DNA of 64,000 nt from Amycolatopsis benzoatilytica AK 16/65 (GTDB taxonomy: Bacteria > Actinomycetota > Actinomycetes > Mycobacteriales > Pseudonocardiaceae), in the NCBI RefSeq assembly GCF_000383915.1, contig NZ_KB912942.1, positions 6,503,176 through 6,567,175 on the forward strand, given 5' to 3'. Shown here piece after piece: positions 8,679 to 17,218 of the stretch. Positions within the stretch are counted from its first letter, which is position 1; each line of letters opens with the position of its first letter. The position numbers and the translations under genes are program-made. Under the pieces are notes generated by a model. It saw only the letters and a program-made list of their open reading frames with translations. It did no database searches and was not told the DNA's origin.

Positions 8679-9547
8679 GGTGTTCCCTTCCCTGGTTGGG
8701 GTTTTCCGGTGGCGGGGTTGCCGCCGGAAGGCGAAGGCGCGACCGGCGAAGCCCGGTGCGCGAGCGGCGCAAGCGCAATGCCGGCGCCCCCGGTCGACGT
8801 GCCGGCAGGCTCGTCGACCGAGCGGCTTGGCGGGGACGGCGGTGTCGCGGTCGGGGCAGCCGGGGTCAGCGCGCGAGCGATCGCAGTGACGGCCGTGCGG
8901 TAGGCGCGGCTGCGCGGGACGCGGGCACGCCAGGCCGCGGCCCGGTCGTGCGGAATCCGGCCCGCGGTACGGACCCGCAGCGCAGACTCGACGTCTCGCG
9001 TGGACATGCCAGGACTGGTCAGCAGCAGCGCTGGGCGGGGCGTCCAGGTCGCGAGGTCAGGCAGTCGCGGAGCCAGACGGGCGATGTCGGCGGGGCGGGC
9101 GCGGCTGATCACCACGAGCAGGTCGGCGCGGCGGGCGATGGCCTCGGCGGGCGAGGCGGGATCCATCCGGCCGCAGTCGGCCAGCACCAGGGACCGGTAG
9201 TGGCGTTCGCGCCGCAGGAGGTCGGCGGCGAAGGGCGCGAGGACGCCCAGTGCGATGCGGGCGTGCGCGGCCGAGATCGGGGCCGTGACGACGGAGGTCT
9301 CGGCCGGGCCGGGAACGGCGTGCGCCCACAGCCCGGCTCGTTCTCCCTCGTGGCGGGAGGCGGCGGCGAGGCTGGTCAGGCCCGGTGTGCCGGCGAGTCC
9401 CAGCCGTGTGTGGAGTTCGCCTCCGGCCGGGTCGCATTCCACGACCAGCCGGCGGGTGCCGGCGGGCAGCGGCCAGTGCGCGGCCAGGGCGAGCGTGGTG
9501 GTGGTGACGCCGGGCGAGCCGTGGACCGAGCAGAGCGCGATCAGCAT
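8675..9547 (-). CDS. TadZ/CpaE-like MinD/ParA-family ATPase
   Basis: A 290-aa protein of the MinD/ParA fold, expected to position the Tad machine at a cell site. The N-terminus reads CSVHGSPGVTTTTLAL, a deviant Walker A without the usual lysine. LVVECDPAGG follows as the switch I-like strand, and RSLVLADCGRM occupies the Walker B position. The C-terminal 60 residues are proline/serine/threonine-rich and probably disordered. The ATG at 9547 shares one base with the SAF-protein stop (TGATG). Nucleotide binding may be altered by the missing lysine. The family call rests on operon context and the P-loop-like start. Confidence 0.72.
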   Translation of the reverse strand: MLIALCSVHGSPGVTTTTLALAAHWPLPAGTRRLVVECDPAGGELHTRLGLAGTPGLTSLAAASRHEGERAGLWAHAVPGPAETSVVTAPISAAHARIALGVLAPFAADLLRRERHYRSLVLADCGRMDPASPAEAIARRADLLVVISRARPADIARLAPRLPDLATWTPRPALLLTSPGMSTRDVESALRVRTAGRIPHDRAAAWRARVPRSRAYRTAVTAIARALTPAAPTATPPSPPSRSVDEPAGTSTGGAGIALAPLAHRASPVAPSPSGGNPATGKPQPGKGTP

Positions 9548-10236
9548 CAGCGGCCTCCGGCGGCGGGCACTTGCACGAGGGCGAGCTGCCCGGGCGGGGT
9601 TTGGGCGACCAGCGGCGCGTCCTGGGCGTCGAGGTCGAGTGAGACCACGGTGGTCTGGTCGGTTCCTTCCTGCTGGACGTCGATCACGACGGCGGGCCAC
9701 TGGGTTCCGGCGGGCGCGGCGACGGGGGCGCCGGGCGGCGGCGGAGTGACGACGACGGTCACCGTCGTTCCGGTCTCCAGCCGTGGCGGCACCTGGCCCG
9801 GTTTGAGCGCGACCGCCGCGACGGCGTGCCCGGGAACCGGGGTCGTCGGCCCGCCCAGGCTGTGGCCCGACAGCAGCGTCCCAGGGTCGAGGCCGGTCGC
9901 CGCCGGCCGGCCGACGACCCGGTCGAGATCCCGGGCCGCGACGGTGTCGACGTCACCGGGGACTGCGACCGACGCGGTGCGCAGATCGCCGGCGGCGAGC
10001 AGGTGCCCGATCGGCACCGGTCTGGCGATGACGAGGACGTCGGTGCGGCCGGTTTCGGCGGTGTTCCACCAGAGGGAGCCGGCGACGCAACCGACGACCA
10101 GGAGCGCGCCGGTCAGCAGGAAGGGCAAGCGGCGGCGCGGGCTCGGCGCCGCCGCGGGGTTGCCGGTGCGGTCGAGCCACGCCGGAGTGCCTGCGTCGGA
10201 CGCGGGTTCGCGGGCAGGCGGTGCCGATCGGGCCAT
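9547..10236 (-). CDS. SAF-domain (CpaB/RcpC-like) pilus assembly protein
   Basis: A 229-aa membrane-anchored protein. A proline-rich cytoplasmic start is followed by one transmembrane segment around residues 38-60 (FLLTGALLVVGCVAGSLWW). A SAF domain then begins at VLVIARPVPIGHLLAAGDL and continues through VVGRPAATGLDPGTLL, followed by a beta-rich C-terminal domain. CpaB/RcpC proteins sit in the envelope of Tad systems. The ATG at 10236 was chosen because GGAGGA lies just upstream; an in-frame ATG at 10263 has no such site. Confidence 0.82.
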   Translation of the reverse strand: MARSAPPAREPASDAGTPAWLDRTGNPAAAPSPRRRLPFLLTGALLVVGCVAGSLWWNTAETGRTDVLVIARPVPIGHLLAAGDLRTASVAVPGDVDTVAARDLDRVVGRPAATGLDPGTLLSGHSLGGPTTPVPGHAVAAVALKPGQVPPRLETGTTVTVVVTPPPPGAPVAAPAGTQWPAVVIDVQQEGTDQTTVVSLDLDAQDAPLVAQTPPGQLALVQVPAAGGR

Positions 10237-10294
10237 GCGGGTCCTCCGGGGTTGCGTCTCCATGCGGTGCGGGTGCGAGGCGAGGCGGGCGCGA

Positions 10295-11287
10295 TCAGCG
10301 CGGGGCAGTGCCGAGCGCTTGGACTTCGGCGACGCGGAAGCTGGCGGCGGTCTCGGTGGTCAGGTCGGGCACAGTGCCCGAGGCCCCGGTTCCCGCCCAG
10401 GCGACGGTCCAGCGGACGGTCGCGACGACGGGGTAGGCGCCGTTCGGTGCGGCGGCCGAGGACCTGCGGTAGGTGTGTCCGCAGTCCGGGGACGCCACGT
10501 GCGGGTCGGCGGCGGTGAACGCGCGGCCGGGTCCGGTGCAGGTCTCGGTGGTTCCGTCGCCCATCGACCACGTCACCTCGGCCGGGGTTGCGGTGGCGGT
10601 GACGGAGACGTCGCCTGCCGTCGCGGTGGCGCTGCGCGGGATCCAGTCTTCGTGACGGATCCACAGCCAGGTCGGCACGGCGACGAGCTGGGCACCGGCG
10701 GGGTTGGACGCCACGCGCGGTCCGGCGAGGCGCAGTTGCGACCGGGCCTGCACGGCGAGCTGCTCGGGGCTGGGAGCCGGTGCGGCGTCGGGTTGCTGTC
10801 GGTCGGGGATGAAGACCGGCGGCCGGTAGAGGGCGTCGTGCCCGGGCCCGCCGGCGCATCGGTAGACGTACCACGCGCCTGCTGCGGCGGCGTCCGCAGC
10901 GCGCGCCGTGGCCGCCACCGTGACGGCGTGCGTTCGTTCCGCGGGTTCGGGGCGGCGGATGTGTCCTGCGGTCGTGACGCCGGGCGGAGGGCGGTAGTCG
11001 CTGCGTACGTACGAGCAGTGCGCGCGCCGGTCGTCGTCGAGGGCGATGTCGTCGCCCGGCTGCCCGTCGGGTGATCCGGTGTGCGGGCGGGCCGGAGTGC
11101 CGTGCAGCGGACGCTCGCGCCCGGATGGGGGGCTGGTTCTTGCCGTGCCTTGCTGGGCGTCGAGTTGGCAGTACGGGGACGGCGAGTTGGTGCAGTCCAC
11201 GCTCCCCCATCCGCTTGCGGACGCGACGTCGGCTGCGGCGAGGGCGAACGCGGCGGCGAGGCCCGCGGCCGCGACCCGGGTCAGCAT
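10295..11287 (-). CDS. Secreted protein with a PKD-like domain
   Basis: A 330-aa exported protein with a signal peptide at residues 1-25 (MLTRVAAAGLAAAFALAAAD). The mature part includes a cysteine pair early on (DCTNSPSPYCQLD). A PKD-like beta-sandwich region follows, with EVTWSMGDGTTETCTGPG and the SPDCGHTY segment typical of PKD folds. The start overlaps the stop of the lipoprotein gene by 7 bp. It lies within the Tad accessory operon, and similar proteins accompany actinobacterial Tad-like loci. It may be an extracellular or envelope component; its exact role is unknown. Confidence 0.75.
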   Translation of the reverse strand: MLTRVAAAGLAAAFALAAADVASASGWGSVDCTNSPSPYCQLDAQQGTARTSPPSGRERPLHGTPARPHTGSPDGQPGDDIALDDDRRAHCSYVRSDYRPPPGVTTAGHIRRPEPAERTHAVTVAATARAADAAAAGAWYVYRCAGGPGHDALYRPPVFIPDRQQPDAAPAPSPEQLAVQARSQLRLAGPRVASNPAGAQLVAVPTWLWIRHEDWIPRSATATAGDVSVTATATPAEVTWSMGDGTTETCTGPGRAFTAADPHVASPDCGHTYRRSSAAAPNGAYPVVATVRWTVAWAGTGASGTVPDLTTETAASFRVAEVQALGTAPR

Positions 11288-11838
11288 GTCCCCACGTCCC
11301 GGACGGCGAAGGCGGCGACTTTCCAGGTGCGGTCGCCGGTGTTCTTCACCAGCGCGGTGATGCGGCGGCGTCCGCCCCGGCCGTCGTTGGCGGGTTGTCC
11401 GGTGTCGCCGCGGTACTTCAGCCAGTTGCTGTCGTCGCCGCAGTCGAGGACGGTCACGCTCGACGGTGCGGCAGCGGGCTGGGCGTTGGTGGCCGTCGGG
11501 CGGGTGACCGGCGCGCCTTTGGTGACGAGTCCGTTGTAGTGGTCGGCGTAGAGGCCGCGGGAGATCGTCGAGAGGGCGTCGGCGGTGGCGTGGCGGGCGA
11601 GCGCCGGGGACTGCCAGTCCGACGTGGTCGCCGCGTCGGCCATGTCCTGCCACATCGCCCGGTAGGCGTCGAGGGCCAGGGCTTTCGCTTCCTCGGCAGG
11701 AGTCCCGGCGGCCTTGTCGGAGGTCGCGGCAGCAGGCGCGGGCGGGACCGGTGCGGGCCCGCTGCAGCCCGCGACTGCGGCGACCGCTGCGGCTGCGGCT
11801 GTGGTGCGGATGCGGCGGTTCGGCCTCGTGCGGCTCAT
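11281..11838 (-). CDS. Putative lipoprotein of the Tad accessory operon
   Basis: A 185-aa protein with an arginine-rich n-region, a short hydrophobic stretch and a lipobox-like VAGC at about residues 22-25, so probably a lipid-anchored envelope protein. The mature region is alanine/proline-rich at first. It is then compact: AYRAMWQDMADAATTSDW, HATADALSTISRGLY, and a beta-rich end near ALVKNTGDRTWKVAAF, which resembles an NTF2-like accessory fold. The ATG overlaps the prepilin peptidase stop (ATGA). Its function is unknown; the coupling suggests a structural part of the secretion system. Confidence 0.7.
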   Translation of the reverse strand: MSRTRPNRRIRTTAAAAAVAAVAGCSGPAPVPPAPAAATSDKAAGTPAEEAKALALDAYRAMWQDMADAATTSDWQSPALARHATADALSTISRGLYADHYNGLVTKGAPVTRPTATNAQPAAAPSSVTVLDCGDDSNWLKYRGDTGQPANDGRGGRRRITALVKNTGDRTWKVAAFAVRDVGTC

Positions 11839-12692
11839 GGTGTCCCCTCGTCGGTCTCGGGTGCTGGTGCGGAAAACGGCGGCAGCCGGGTCGGCGGTCC
11901 GGGTACGGCGGCGCGAGCGATCGCGGCTTGTCCGAGGAGGCGTCCGGCATGCTCGCGGACGCGGTCGCCGGGATCGATCACCGCCGCTGCGACGGCGTGC
12001 GGTTGCGCTGCGGCTGTCGCGTCGCGGGCCGGGTGTTCGGGGCCTCCGGCGAGCAGCAGGGCAAGGAATGCGCCGGAGCACAGGTAGGGGCCGAAGGGCA
12101 CGACGGCGCGGCCGCGGTGCAGACGCCGGACGGGTGTCGCGATCAACGCGATGGCAGCCGCGACCGAGGCCGCAGCCACCGCCGTCAGCACGAGCGGCCA
12201 TCCGGTCCAGCCCAGCAGCAGGCCGAGCGCCCCGGCGAGGGTGACGTCGCCGGCGCCGAGGCCGCCTCGGCTGAGGAGGGCGAGCACAAGAAACCCGCAC
12301 GACACGACGGCCGAGGCGGCCGCTGCCCGCAGCAACGACGGCCAGTCGTGGCGCGCGATCGCGAGCAGGAGCCAGCCCGAGCCGACGAGGCCCGCCAACA
12401 CGAGCGACCACCGGTGGGGAAGGCGGTGTTCCTGCCAGTCGAGGACCGCCAGCGGCACGGCCACGGCGACCGCACAGGCGTAGATCGCCAGTTCCGCCCT
12501 CGGGCCGTGGCGCACCGCCAGCGCGATCGTGATCGCGGCGGTGCCGGCGGCATTCACCTGCCACGCCAACGGTTTCGCGCTGGCGGAACCGACGTGCGGA
12601 AGCACCAGTGCGGCAGCGGCGCCGACGGCGGCGGACAGGACCGCGCACAAGGCCAGCAACCCGGCGGTCGCGGCAGGCAGAGATTCGGTCAT
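11835..12692 (-). CDS. Prepilin peptidase-like membrane protease (A24 family)
   Basis: A 285-aa polytopic membrane protein. It has about six hydrophobic segments and the A24 aspartic protease pattern: an aspartate in VPLAVLDWQEHRLPHRW and a second in the GLGAGDVTLAGALGLLLG signature (the GxGD motif). Such enzymes cleave the leader of Flp/type IV prepilins. It is the first gene of the operon running to 8496. The ATG at 12692 has a GGAG site 8 bp upstream. No prepilin substrate is visible in the window, so the substrate gene may be elsewhere. Confidence 0.85.
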   Translation of the reverse strand: MTESLPAATAGLLALCAVLSAAVGAAAALVLPHVGSASAKPLAWQVNAAGTAAITIALAVRHGPRAELAIYACAVAVAVPLAVLDWQEHRLPHRWSLVLAGLVGSGWLLLAIARHDWPSLLRAAAASAVVSCGFLVLALLSRGGLGAGDVTLAGALGLLLGWTGWPLVLTAVAAASVAAAIALIATPVRRLHRGRAVVPFGPYLCSGAFLALLLAGGPEHPARDATAAAQPHAVAAAVIDPGDRVREHAGRLLGQAAIARAAVPGPPTRLPPFSAPAPETDEGTP

Positions 12693-12825
12693 CGGGAGAT
12701 CTCCGACCGGGGTCGTGTTCGCAGGGTGTCGAAAGGTGGCGTGGGCGACGCGCGGGGCGCAGCGTCGCCCACGCCGCGGAAGGGGCTCGTGCCGATCGCT
12801 CATCGAGCCCGCAGACCGTGAGCGG

Positions 12826-13215
12826 TCAGCACAGGTGGATCCCGTCGTCCGGGTTCCGCCCCGCGAACATGTCGATCCGCATCCATCCGGTCTGTCCGCC
12901 CCAGAGGGTGCCGTGGACGAACAGCCAGCCGACTTGGCCGCCGCCTTCGACGGCTTCGCAGTCTGCGGTGAAACCGTTTCCCGCGTTGGCCGAGTCGATC
13001 ACGTTGTTGACTCGGGTGGTCGGCGAGCTCCGCAGTCTCGCTCCGTCGATGCCGACCCACATCACCTTCGTCGCGGCGGGGCTGGCGAGTGCGGCGTGTG
13101 CTGCCGGCGCGACCCCGCCGGCAGCACTGTCCGGCGCGGCGCCGGCGGTTGCCGGTGCGACGGCGAGGACGCTGAGGGCGGCGAGTCCTGCAAGTGTGCT
13201 GGTGAGTGCACGCAC
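12826..13215 (-). CDS. Secreted SH3-like domain protein
   Basis: A 129-aa secreted protein. The signal peptide is about residues 1-28 (TLAGLAALSVLAVAPATAGA). The mature part contains an SH3b-like repeat: GIDGARLRSSPTTRVNNVI, then a beta segment through GWLFVHGTLWGGQTGWM. Two cysteines (ADCEAVE and the terminal HLC) could form a disulfide. The GTG at 13215 follows AAGGAG at good spacing. It may bind cell wall, by analogy with bacterial SH3 domains. Confidence 0.72.
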   Translation of the reverse strand: MRALTSTLAGLAALSVLAVAPATAGAAPDSAAGGVAPAAHAALASPAATKVMWVGIDGARLRSSPTTRVNNVIDSANAGNGFTADCEAVEGGGQVGWLFVHGTLWGGQTGWMRIDMFAGRNPDDGIHLC

Positions 13216-13316
13216 GGTATCTCCTTGACGGGTTTCGTTTGCGGTGTAAGGGACTTCGGGGATTGCGGTCGAGATGGGACCGCGGAGGGGAAGGGGCGAG
13301 CGCGGGCCGAGGCCGG

Positions 13317-13757
13317 CTATGCGCGGCGCACCGAGGAGTTGTTGTTGTCGCTGCCCCAGGGCGAGAGGTTGTAATAGCTGCCCGACGGGTGGAAGCCGGC
13401 GCTGCCGGTGTAGTTGTAGCCGGTGTACATCGCGAAGGTCCACGGGCTGCGGTTCCACTGGGAGCTGACCTTCTTGTCCAGGCCCTGCAGGCCCAGATTC
13501 GGTGTTCCGGTGCGGAAGTAGGCCATGGTTCCGGTGCCGTCGTATCCGTCGTAGACGCAGAAGTACCCGGACGGACATCGGTACCAGCCGCCGTCGAGGC
13601 GCGTCACGACGCCGCTGTCGCGGCCGCCGGCGACGATCTCGTGGCGCACGGCCGCGCCGTCGTCCTGGCTGCCGGGTGCAGCAGCTGCGGGTAGGGCGCC
13701 GATCGCGGTCGCGCCTGCAGCCGCGAGCAATGCTGCGCCGATGAGCTTGAAACGCAT
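13317..13757 (-). CDS. Secreted peptidase-inhibitor I36-like protein
   Basis: A 146-aa exported protein. The signal peptide is residues 1-27 (FKLIGAALLAAAGATAIGAL). The mature domain has the beta/gamma-crystallin-like pattern of actinobacterial I36 proteins: CPSGYFCVYDGYDGTG with paired cysteines, aromatic-rich repeats such as WTFAMYTGYNYTG, and an end near SVRRA. Streptomyces SMI-type inhibitors of metalloproteases belong here; whether this one inhibits a protease is inferred. It is divergent from lsr2 across about 475 bp. Confidence 0.8.
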   Translation of the reverse strand: MRFKLIGAALLAAAGATAIGALPAAAAPGSQDDGAAVRHEIVAGGRDSGVVTRLDGGWYRCPSGYFCVYDGYDGTGTMAYFRTGTPNLGLQGLDKKVSSQWNRSPWTFAMYTGYNYTGSAGFHPSGSYYNLSPWGSDNNNSSVRRA

Positions 13758-14232
13758 GGATGATCCCTTTCGCAGAGGGCGATATCGGTGTCCGCGCGAC
13801 CGACGAAGCGGTCGCGCGCGGGGTGTCGCACGGCACGGGCCGGATGGTTGCGGCGCGACGCGGAGGGGATCGCACGCCGGGCCGCAGCCATCCGGGTCCT
13901 GCCGGGAACGACTGCGGCGCAGTCGGTTCCCGACGCGATCGGCAGACACGGCGCACCAGCCTTGAACCGAGGCGAACGCCGCGGGGAGCTGCCGGATCGC
14001 ATGAACACACACTCGCAAATCCGGGCGGCGCGGCGACAGGAGAAGACAAGCACAAAGACGCCCGGAACCGGTCCCGTTATTGTGCCGATCCCGTCAAGGT
14101 GAAAACCGCTGCCAGCTGTGTTCGACAGCGGACTCGTCGGTTCTTCAGCAGTATTCCGCGAACACGATGGACGCGACAATTCTCGGGTGTAAGCTGCGAG
14201 AAAATTCCGCGGAATAACGAGAAAGGCATCCA
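13758..14232. other. Divergent intergenic region between the I36-like gene and lsr2
   Basis: No gene is supported. It contains the third copy of the recurring motif (14076-14091) and AT-richer sequence next to lsr2. That AT-richer stretch includes inverted repeat arms TTCTCG (14180-14185) and CGAGAA (14197-14202) and the palindrome at 14204-14215. Promoters for both flanking genes should lie here. Confidence 0.5.
14204..14215. promoter_or_regulatory. Palindromic operator candidate upstream of lsr2
   Basis: ATTCCGCGGAAT is a perfect 12-bp palindrome ending 17 bp before the lsr2 GTG, just ahead of the ribosome site GAGAAAGG. Its position would block or modulate transcription or translation initiation. 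A related half, ATTCCGCG, occurs about 50 bp upstream. Confidence 0.4.
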
Positions 14233-14631
14233 GTGGCCCAGAAGGTGAATATCGAGCTGGTCGACGACATCGACGGGACCGAGGCAGCGGAAACAGTCTC
14301 TTTCGCGCTGGACGGCGCCGCCTACGAAATCGACCTGTCCGCCGAAAACGCCGAGGCCCTTCGCGACGAAATGGCCGTCTATGTCGAGACCGCTCGTCGG
14401 GTGTCCGCGCGCCGAGCCGGCCGCTCGACGAGGGGCGGCGCCCGAGCCGTGTCGGCCGAGAGCCGGGCGCGGACTCAGGCCGTGCGCCGGTGGGCTCGGG
14501 ACAACGGGTTCGAGGTGTCCGAACGCGGCAGGATTTCCAACCAGATCGCGGAAGCGTACGAGAACCGGGAGTCCGTCCAGGAAGCTCCCGGTACTGCTGC
14601 AGGGCGTCGCGGCAGGAAACGCGCCGGTTAG
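14233..14631 (+). CDS. lsr2: Lsr2 nucleoid-associated protein
   Basis: A 132-aa H-NS-like protein that bridges AT-rich DNA and silences acquired genes. The N-terminal dimerisation domain is typical (MAQKVNIELVDDIDG, then TVSFALDGAAYEIDLS). The C-terminal DNA-binding domain carries the AT-hook-like RGR within NGFEVSERGRISNQIAEAYE. The linker is arginine/serine-rich, and the tail GRRGRKRAG is basic. It starts at GTG 14233 behind GAGAAAGG. The genus usually carries several lsr2 paralogues; which one this is cannot be told here. Confidence 0.93.
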   Translation: MAQKVNIELVDDIDGTEAAETVSFALDGAAYEIDLSAENAEALRDEMAVYVETARRVSARRAGRSTRGGARAVSAESRARTQAVRRWARDNGFEVSERGRISNQIAEAYENRESVQEAPGTAAGRRGRKRAG

Positions 14632-14656
14632 GGCTGGTTCGGCTACGACCAGGCTG

Positions 14657-14710
14657 CACAGGATGGGGCCGGTCCCGGGATCAGCGTCCCGGGACCGGCC
14701 CCGTCCTGTG
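14657..14710. terminator. Bidirectional hairpin terminator
   Basis: A 24-bp stem (one G-T pair) with a 6-nt TCAGCG loop; the inner arms at 14665-14680 and 14687-14702 are perfect. It lies between the converging lsr2 and NB-ARC regulator genes and can serve both. Confidence 0.85.
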
Positions 14711-14774
14711 TGCTCGAAACCTGCAGTGGCACCTGGTATTTCGGCGTTCGGCCGGCCCGCGCGGATGTCGGATG

Positions 14775-17051
14775 TCAGGATGCCGGGTGCAGGGCGTCGT
14801 CGCTGCCGGTCGACGCGGCGTCGATCGCGGCGACCCGGTTGTGCAGGTCGAATGCCCGGGGGTCGTGCAGGTCCTCGAAAATCCGCGCGGCGTCGCGGTA
14901 GGTGTCGCGTGCCCGCCGCGTCAGCCCCAGCGCTTCCAGCGTCCGCGCCTGGGCGGCCATGGTGTCGGCTTCGGCCCAGCGTTCCCGGCTCGCGCGGCGC
15001 AGGGCGAGCGCCTTGTCGAGGTGGGTCAGCGCCGGCCGGGTGGCGCCCTGGCCGAGCAGGACGAGCCCGACTCGATGATGGGCGAGGCTCAGCACAGGCC
15101 GGTGCCCGCTCGCCTGCGCCAGGGTCAGCGCGTCATAGGCGGTCGTCGCGGCACCGGCGAGATCTCCTTGGTCGTGCAGAAACCCTGCCAGGTCTGCGAG
15201 CAGGACGGCCCGGCCGAGCCCGTACCCGACCCGGGTGAACAGAGTGCCGGCGTGGTCGTAGAACTCCTGTGCTGCACCGTGATCGCCGCGTTGACGGTGT
15301 GCGTTGGCCAAGGCGAGCGCCGTCCAGGCCCGCAGGTGCGGTGCGTCGAGGTCCTCGTGCAGGTGCCAGGCGTTGGCCAGCAGTGTGGCGGCGTCATCGA
15401 CATGCCCGATCTCGGCGCGGATCAGGCCGAGGTTCAGCAGGCCCAGAGCGGTGCCGTGCCGGCTGCCGACTCTGCGGGCTGCGGCGAGGCCGTCGCTGGC
15501 GGCGGCGAGCCACTCGCAGCGCTTTCGGGTCATGTGGTGATAGGGCAGCAGCATGGCGGGCAGCTGCCAGGAAAGGTCGCCTGCCGGGTCGGTGCGGGCC
15601 AGCCGCATGATGGCGGCGGCCTCGGCGTCCAGCCAGGCGAGGGCTGCGTCGCAGTCGGCGAAGACGAGCGGGGTGATGTCGGCGGTCGTGACGTCCGTCA
15701 GCGCCGCGCCGGTCCAGTGCGGGGCGAGTGCGTCGGTGGCGTGTTCGCCGGTTGCCGCGTACCAGCGGCGGAGCCGGTCGACGGCCTTGGCGATGTGGCC
15801 CGGCGGTTCGTCGAGGCTGGCGCGGCGGTGCGCGTAGGCGCGCAGCAGGTCGTTCATCTGCAGTCGCCCGGGTCCGGCGCGCTCGATCAGGTGCGCGCCG
15901 CGCAGGGCGTGCAGGGCCGATTCCGCCTGCGGTGCGGGTATTTCGGCGACGGCCGCGGCGGTGTCGACGGTGACGGTTGACAGCGGCACCGCGCCCAGGA
16001 GCCGGAACACGCGGGCGGCCTGCGGAGACAAAGACAGGTACGACAGGTCCACGACGTCGTAGATGCTCGCGCACGGGTCGGGCGAGGCGAAGATGGCCAG
16101 CCGACTGTCGACCGGCTGCAGGCTGTCGGCGAGTCCGTGCAGGCTCTGGCCGCGGTGCGCAACGTGCTCCGCGGCGATCAGGATCGCCATGGGCAGCCCT
16201 CCGGCGCGGCGGACGACGGTTTCGGCCGAGGCGAGGTCGACGTCGACGCGGGCGCGTCCGATCCTGCGGCGCAGCAGTTCCAGCGCGTCTGCCATGCCCA
16301 GCGGCGCAAGCTCAATGCCAAGGCCGCCGTGCTGGGCCAACAGCGTGCCCTGATGCTCTCGGCTGGTGACCATGGTGACGCTGCCGGGTCCCGGCAGCAG
16401 CGGCCTGACCTGGGCGTAGTCGACGGCGTTGTCGAGCACCACGATCGCCGGCCGCTCGGCCAGAAGCGAGCGGTAGTGCACGATCCGTTCGTCGATCGTC
16501 CCGTCCAGCACCCGGTCGGCCGCGCCGAGCGCGCGCAGGAATCCGTCGAGGACGCGTTCCGGCGGCGCCGGCGTCCCGGGCGCCAGGCCGCGCAGGTCCG
16601 CGAAGAGGCACCCGCCGGGGAACCGCGGCTGCGCACGGGCCGCCCAGTGCACGGCCAGTTCGGTCTTGCCGATCCAGAAGCTGCCTTCGATCACGACGGT
16701 CAGCGCCGTGCCGGCATCCCTTGCGGCGGCGACGGCGGTGTCGATCTCGGCGAGTTCGGGCGCACGGCCGAGGAAGTCCGGGTTGGTGGGGGGCAGCTGT
16801 ACCGGGCGCACGACCGGCTCGGCACAGTCCGTCTGCGCGGCGGCGATCCGGACGAGTTCCCCGTCGGCGGCGAGCTCGTCGTCGATGGCCTGCACGACTT
16901 GCGGCAGTAACGTGCGGTGGCCATGCAGGATCTTCGACAGGTAGCTGGCGCTGTAGCCGATGCGGTCTGCGACGTCGCCGAGGCGAAGCCCTTGGGCAGT
17001 GCGCAGTCGCTCGAAGGCGAAGGCGAAGCTGTTGAGCGAACGGTCGGTCAT
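14775..17051 (-). CDS. XRE-HTH / NB-ARC / TPR transcriptional regulator
   Basis: A 758-aa multidomain regulator. Residues 8-65 are an XRE HTH (LRLGDVADRIGYSASYLSKI). A linker precedes an NB-ARC/STAND ATPase with P-loop GSFWIGKTEL (K129, T130), Walker B-like AIVVLDNAVDY and a GLPMAI GxP motif. A winged-helix segment and then TPR-like helical repeats fill the C-terminus from about residue 500 (WTALALANAHRQRGDHGAAQ). STAND regulators switch on ligand and ATP binding. The ATG at 17051 follows GGGGAGG. It is monocistronic, between two terminator hairpins. The target genes are not evident; the adjacent cupin operon is one candidate. Confidence 0.85.
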   Translation of the reverse strand: MTDRSLNSFAFAFERLRTAQGLRLGDVADRIGYSASYLSKILHGHRTLLPQVVQAIDDELAADGELVRIAAAQTDCAEPVVRPVQLPPTNPDFLGRAPELAEIDTAVAAARDAGTALTVVIEGSFWIGKTELAVHWAARAQPRFPGGCLFADLRGLAPGTPAPPERVLDGFLRALGAADRVLDGTIDERIVHYRSLLAERPAIVVLDNAVDYAQVRPLLPGPGSVTMVTSREHQGTLLAQHGGLGIELAPLGMADALELLRRRIGRARVDVDLASAETVVRRAGGLPMAILIAAEHVAHRGQSLHGLADSLQPVDSRLAIFASPDPCASIYDVVDLSYLSLSPQAARVFRLLGAVPLSTVTVDTAAAVAEIPAPQAESALHALRGAHLIERAGPGRLQMNDLLRAYAHRRASLDEPPGHIAKAVDRLRRWYAATGEHATDALAPHWTGAALTDVTTADITPLVFADCDAALAWLDAEAAAIMRLARTDPAGDLSWQLPAMLLPYHHMTRKRCEWLAAASDGLAAARRVGSRHGTALGLLNLGLIRAEIGHVDDAATLLANAWHLHEDLDAPHLRAWTALALANAHRQRGDHGAAQEFYDHAGTLFTRVGYGLGRAVLLADLAGFLHDQGDLAGAATTAYDALTLAQASGHRPVLSLAHHRVGLVLLGQGATRPALTHLDKALALRRASRERWAEADTMAAQARTLEALGLTRRARDTYRDAARIFEDLHDPRAFDLHNRVAAIDAASTGSDDALHPAS

Positions 17052-17165
17052 GTGTTGCCTCCCCAGCAACAAAGGCTCCGGGTGTCGTGGCGACACGGAG
17101 CTCCGGGCGGCCCGTGAAATGTCGGCCGCGGTGGCTCGTTCGAGTGCGGGTGCGGCACCGGGCCT

Positions 17166-17198
17166 GGTCGAGGCGGTCGCTGGGCGGCCGCCTCGACC
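17166..17198 (-). terminator. Hairpin terminator of the cupin operon
   Basis: Arms GGTCGAGGCGG (17166-17176) and CCGCCTCGACC (17188-17198) form a perfect 11-bp stem, 20 bp beyond the stop of the 17219-17626 gene. Confidence 0.65.
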
Positions 17199-17218
17199 GG
17201 CCGGCCGGTGTGCGCCGG

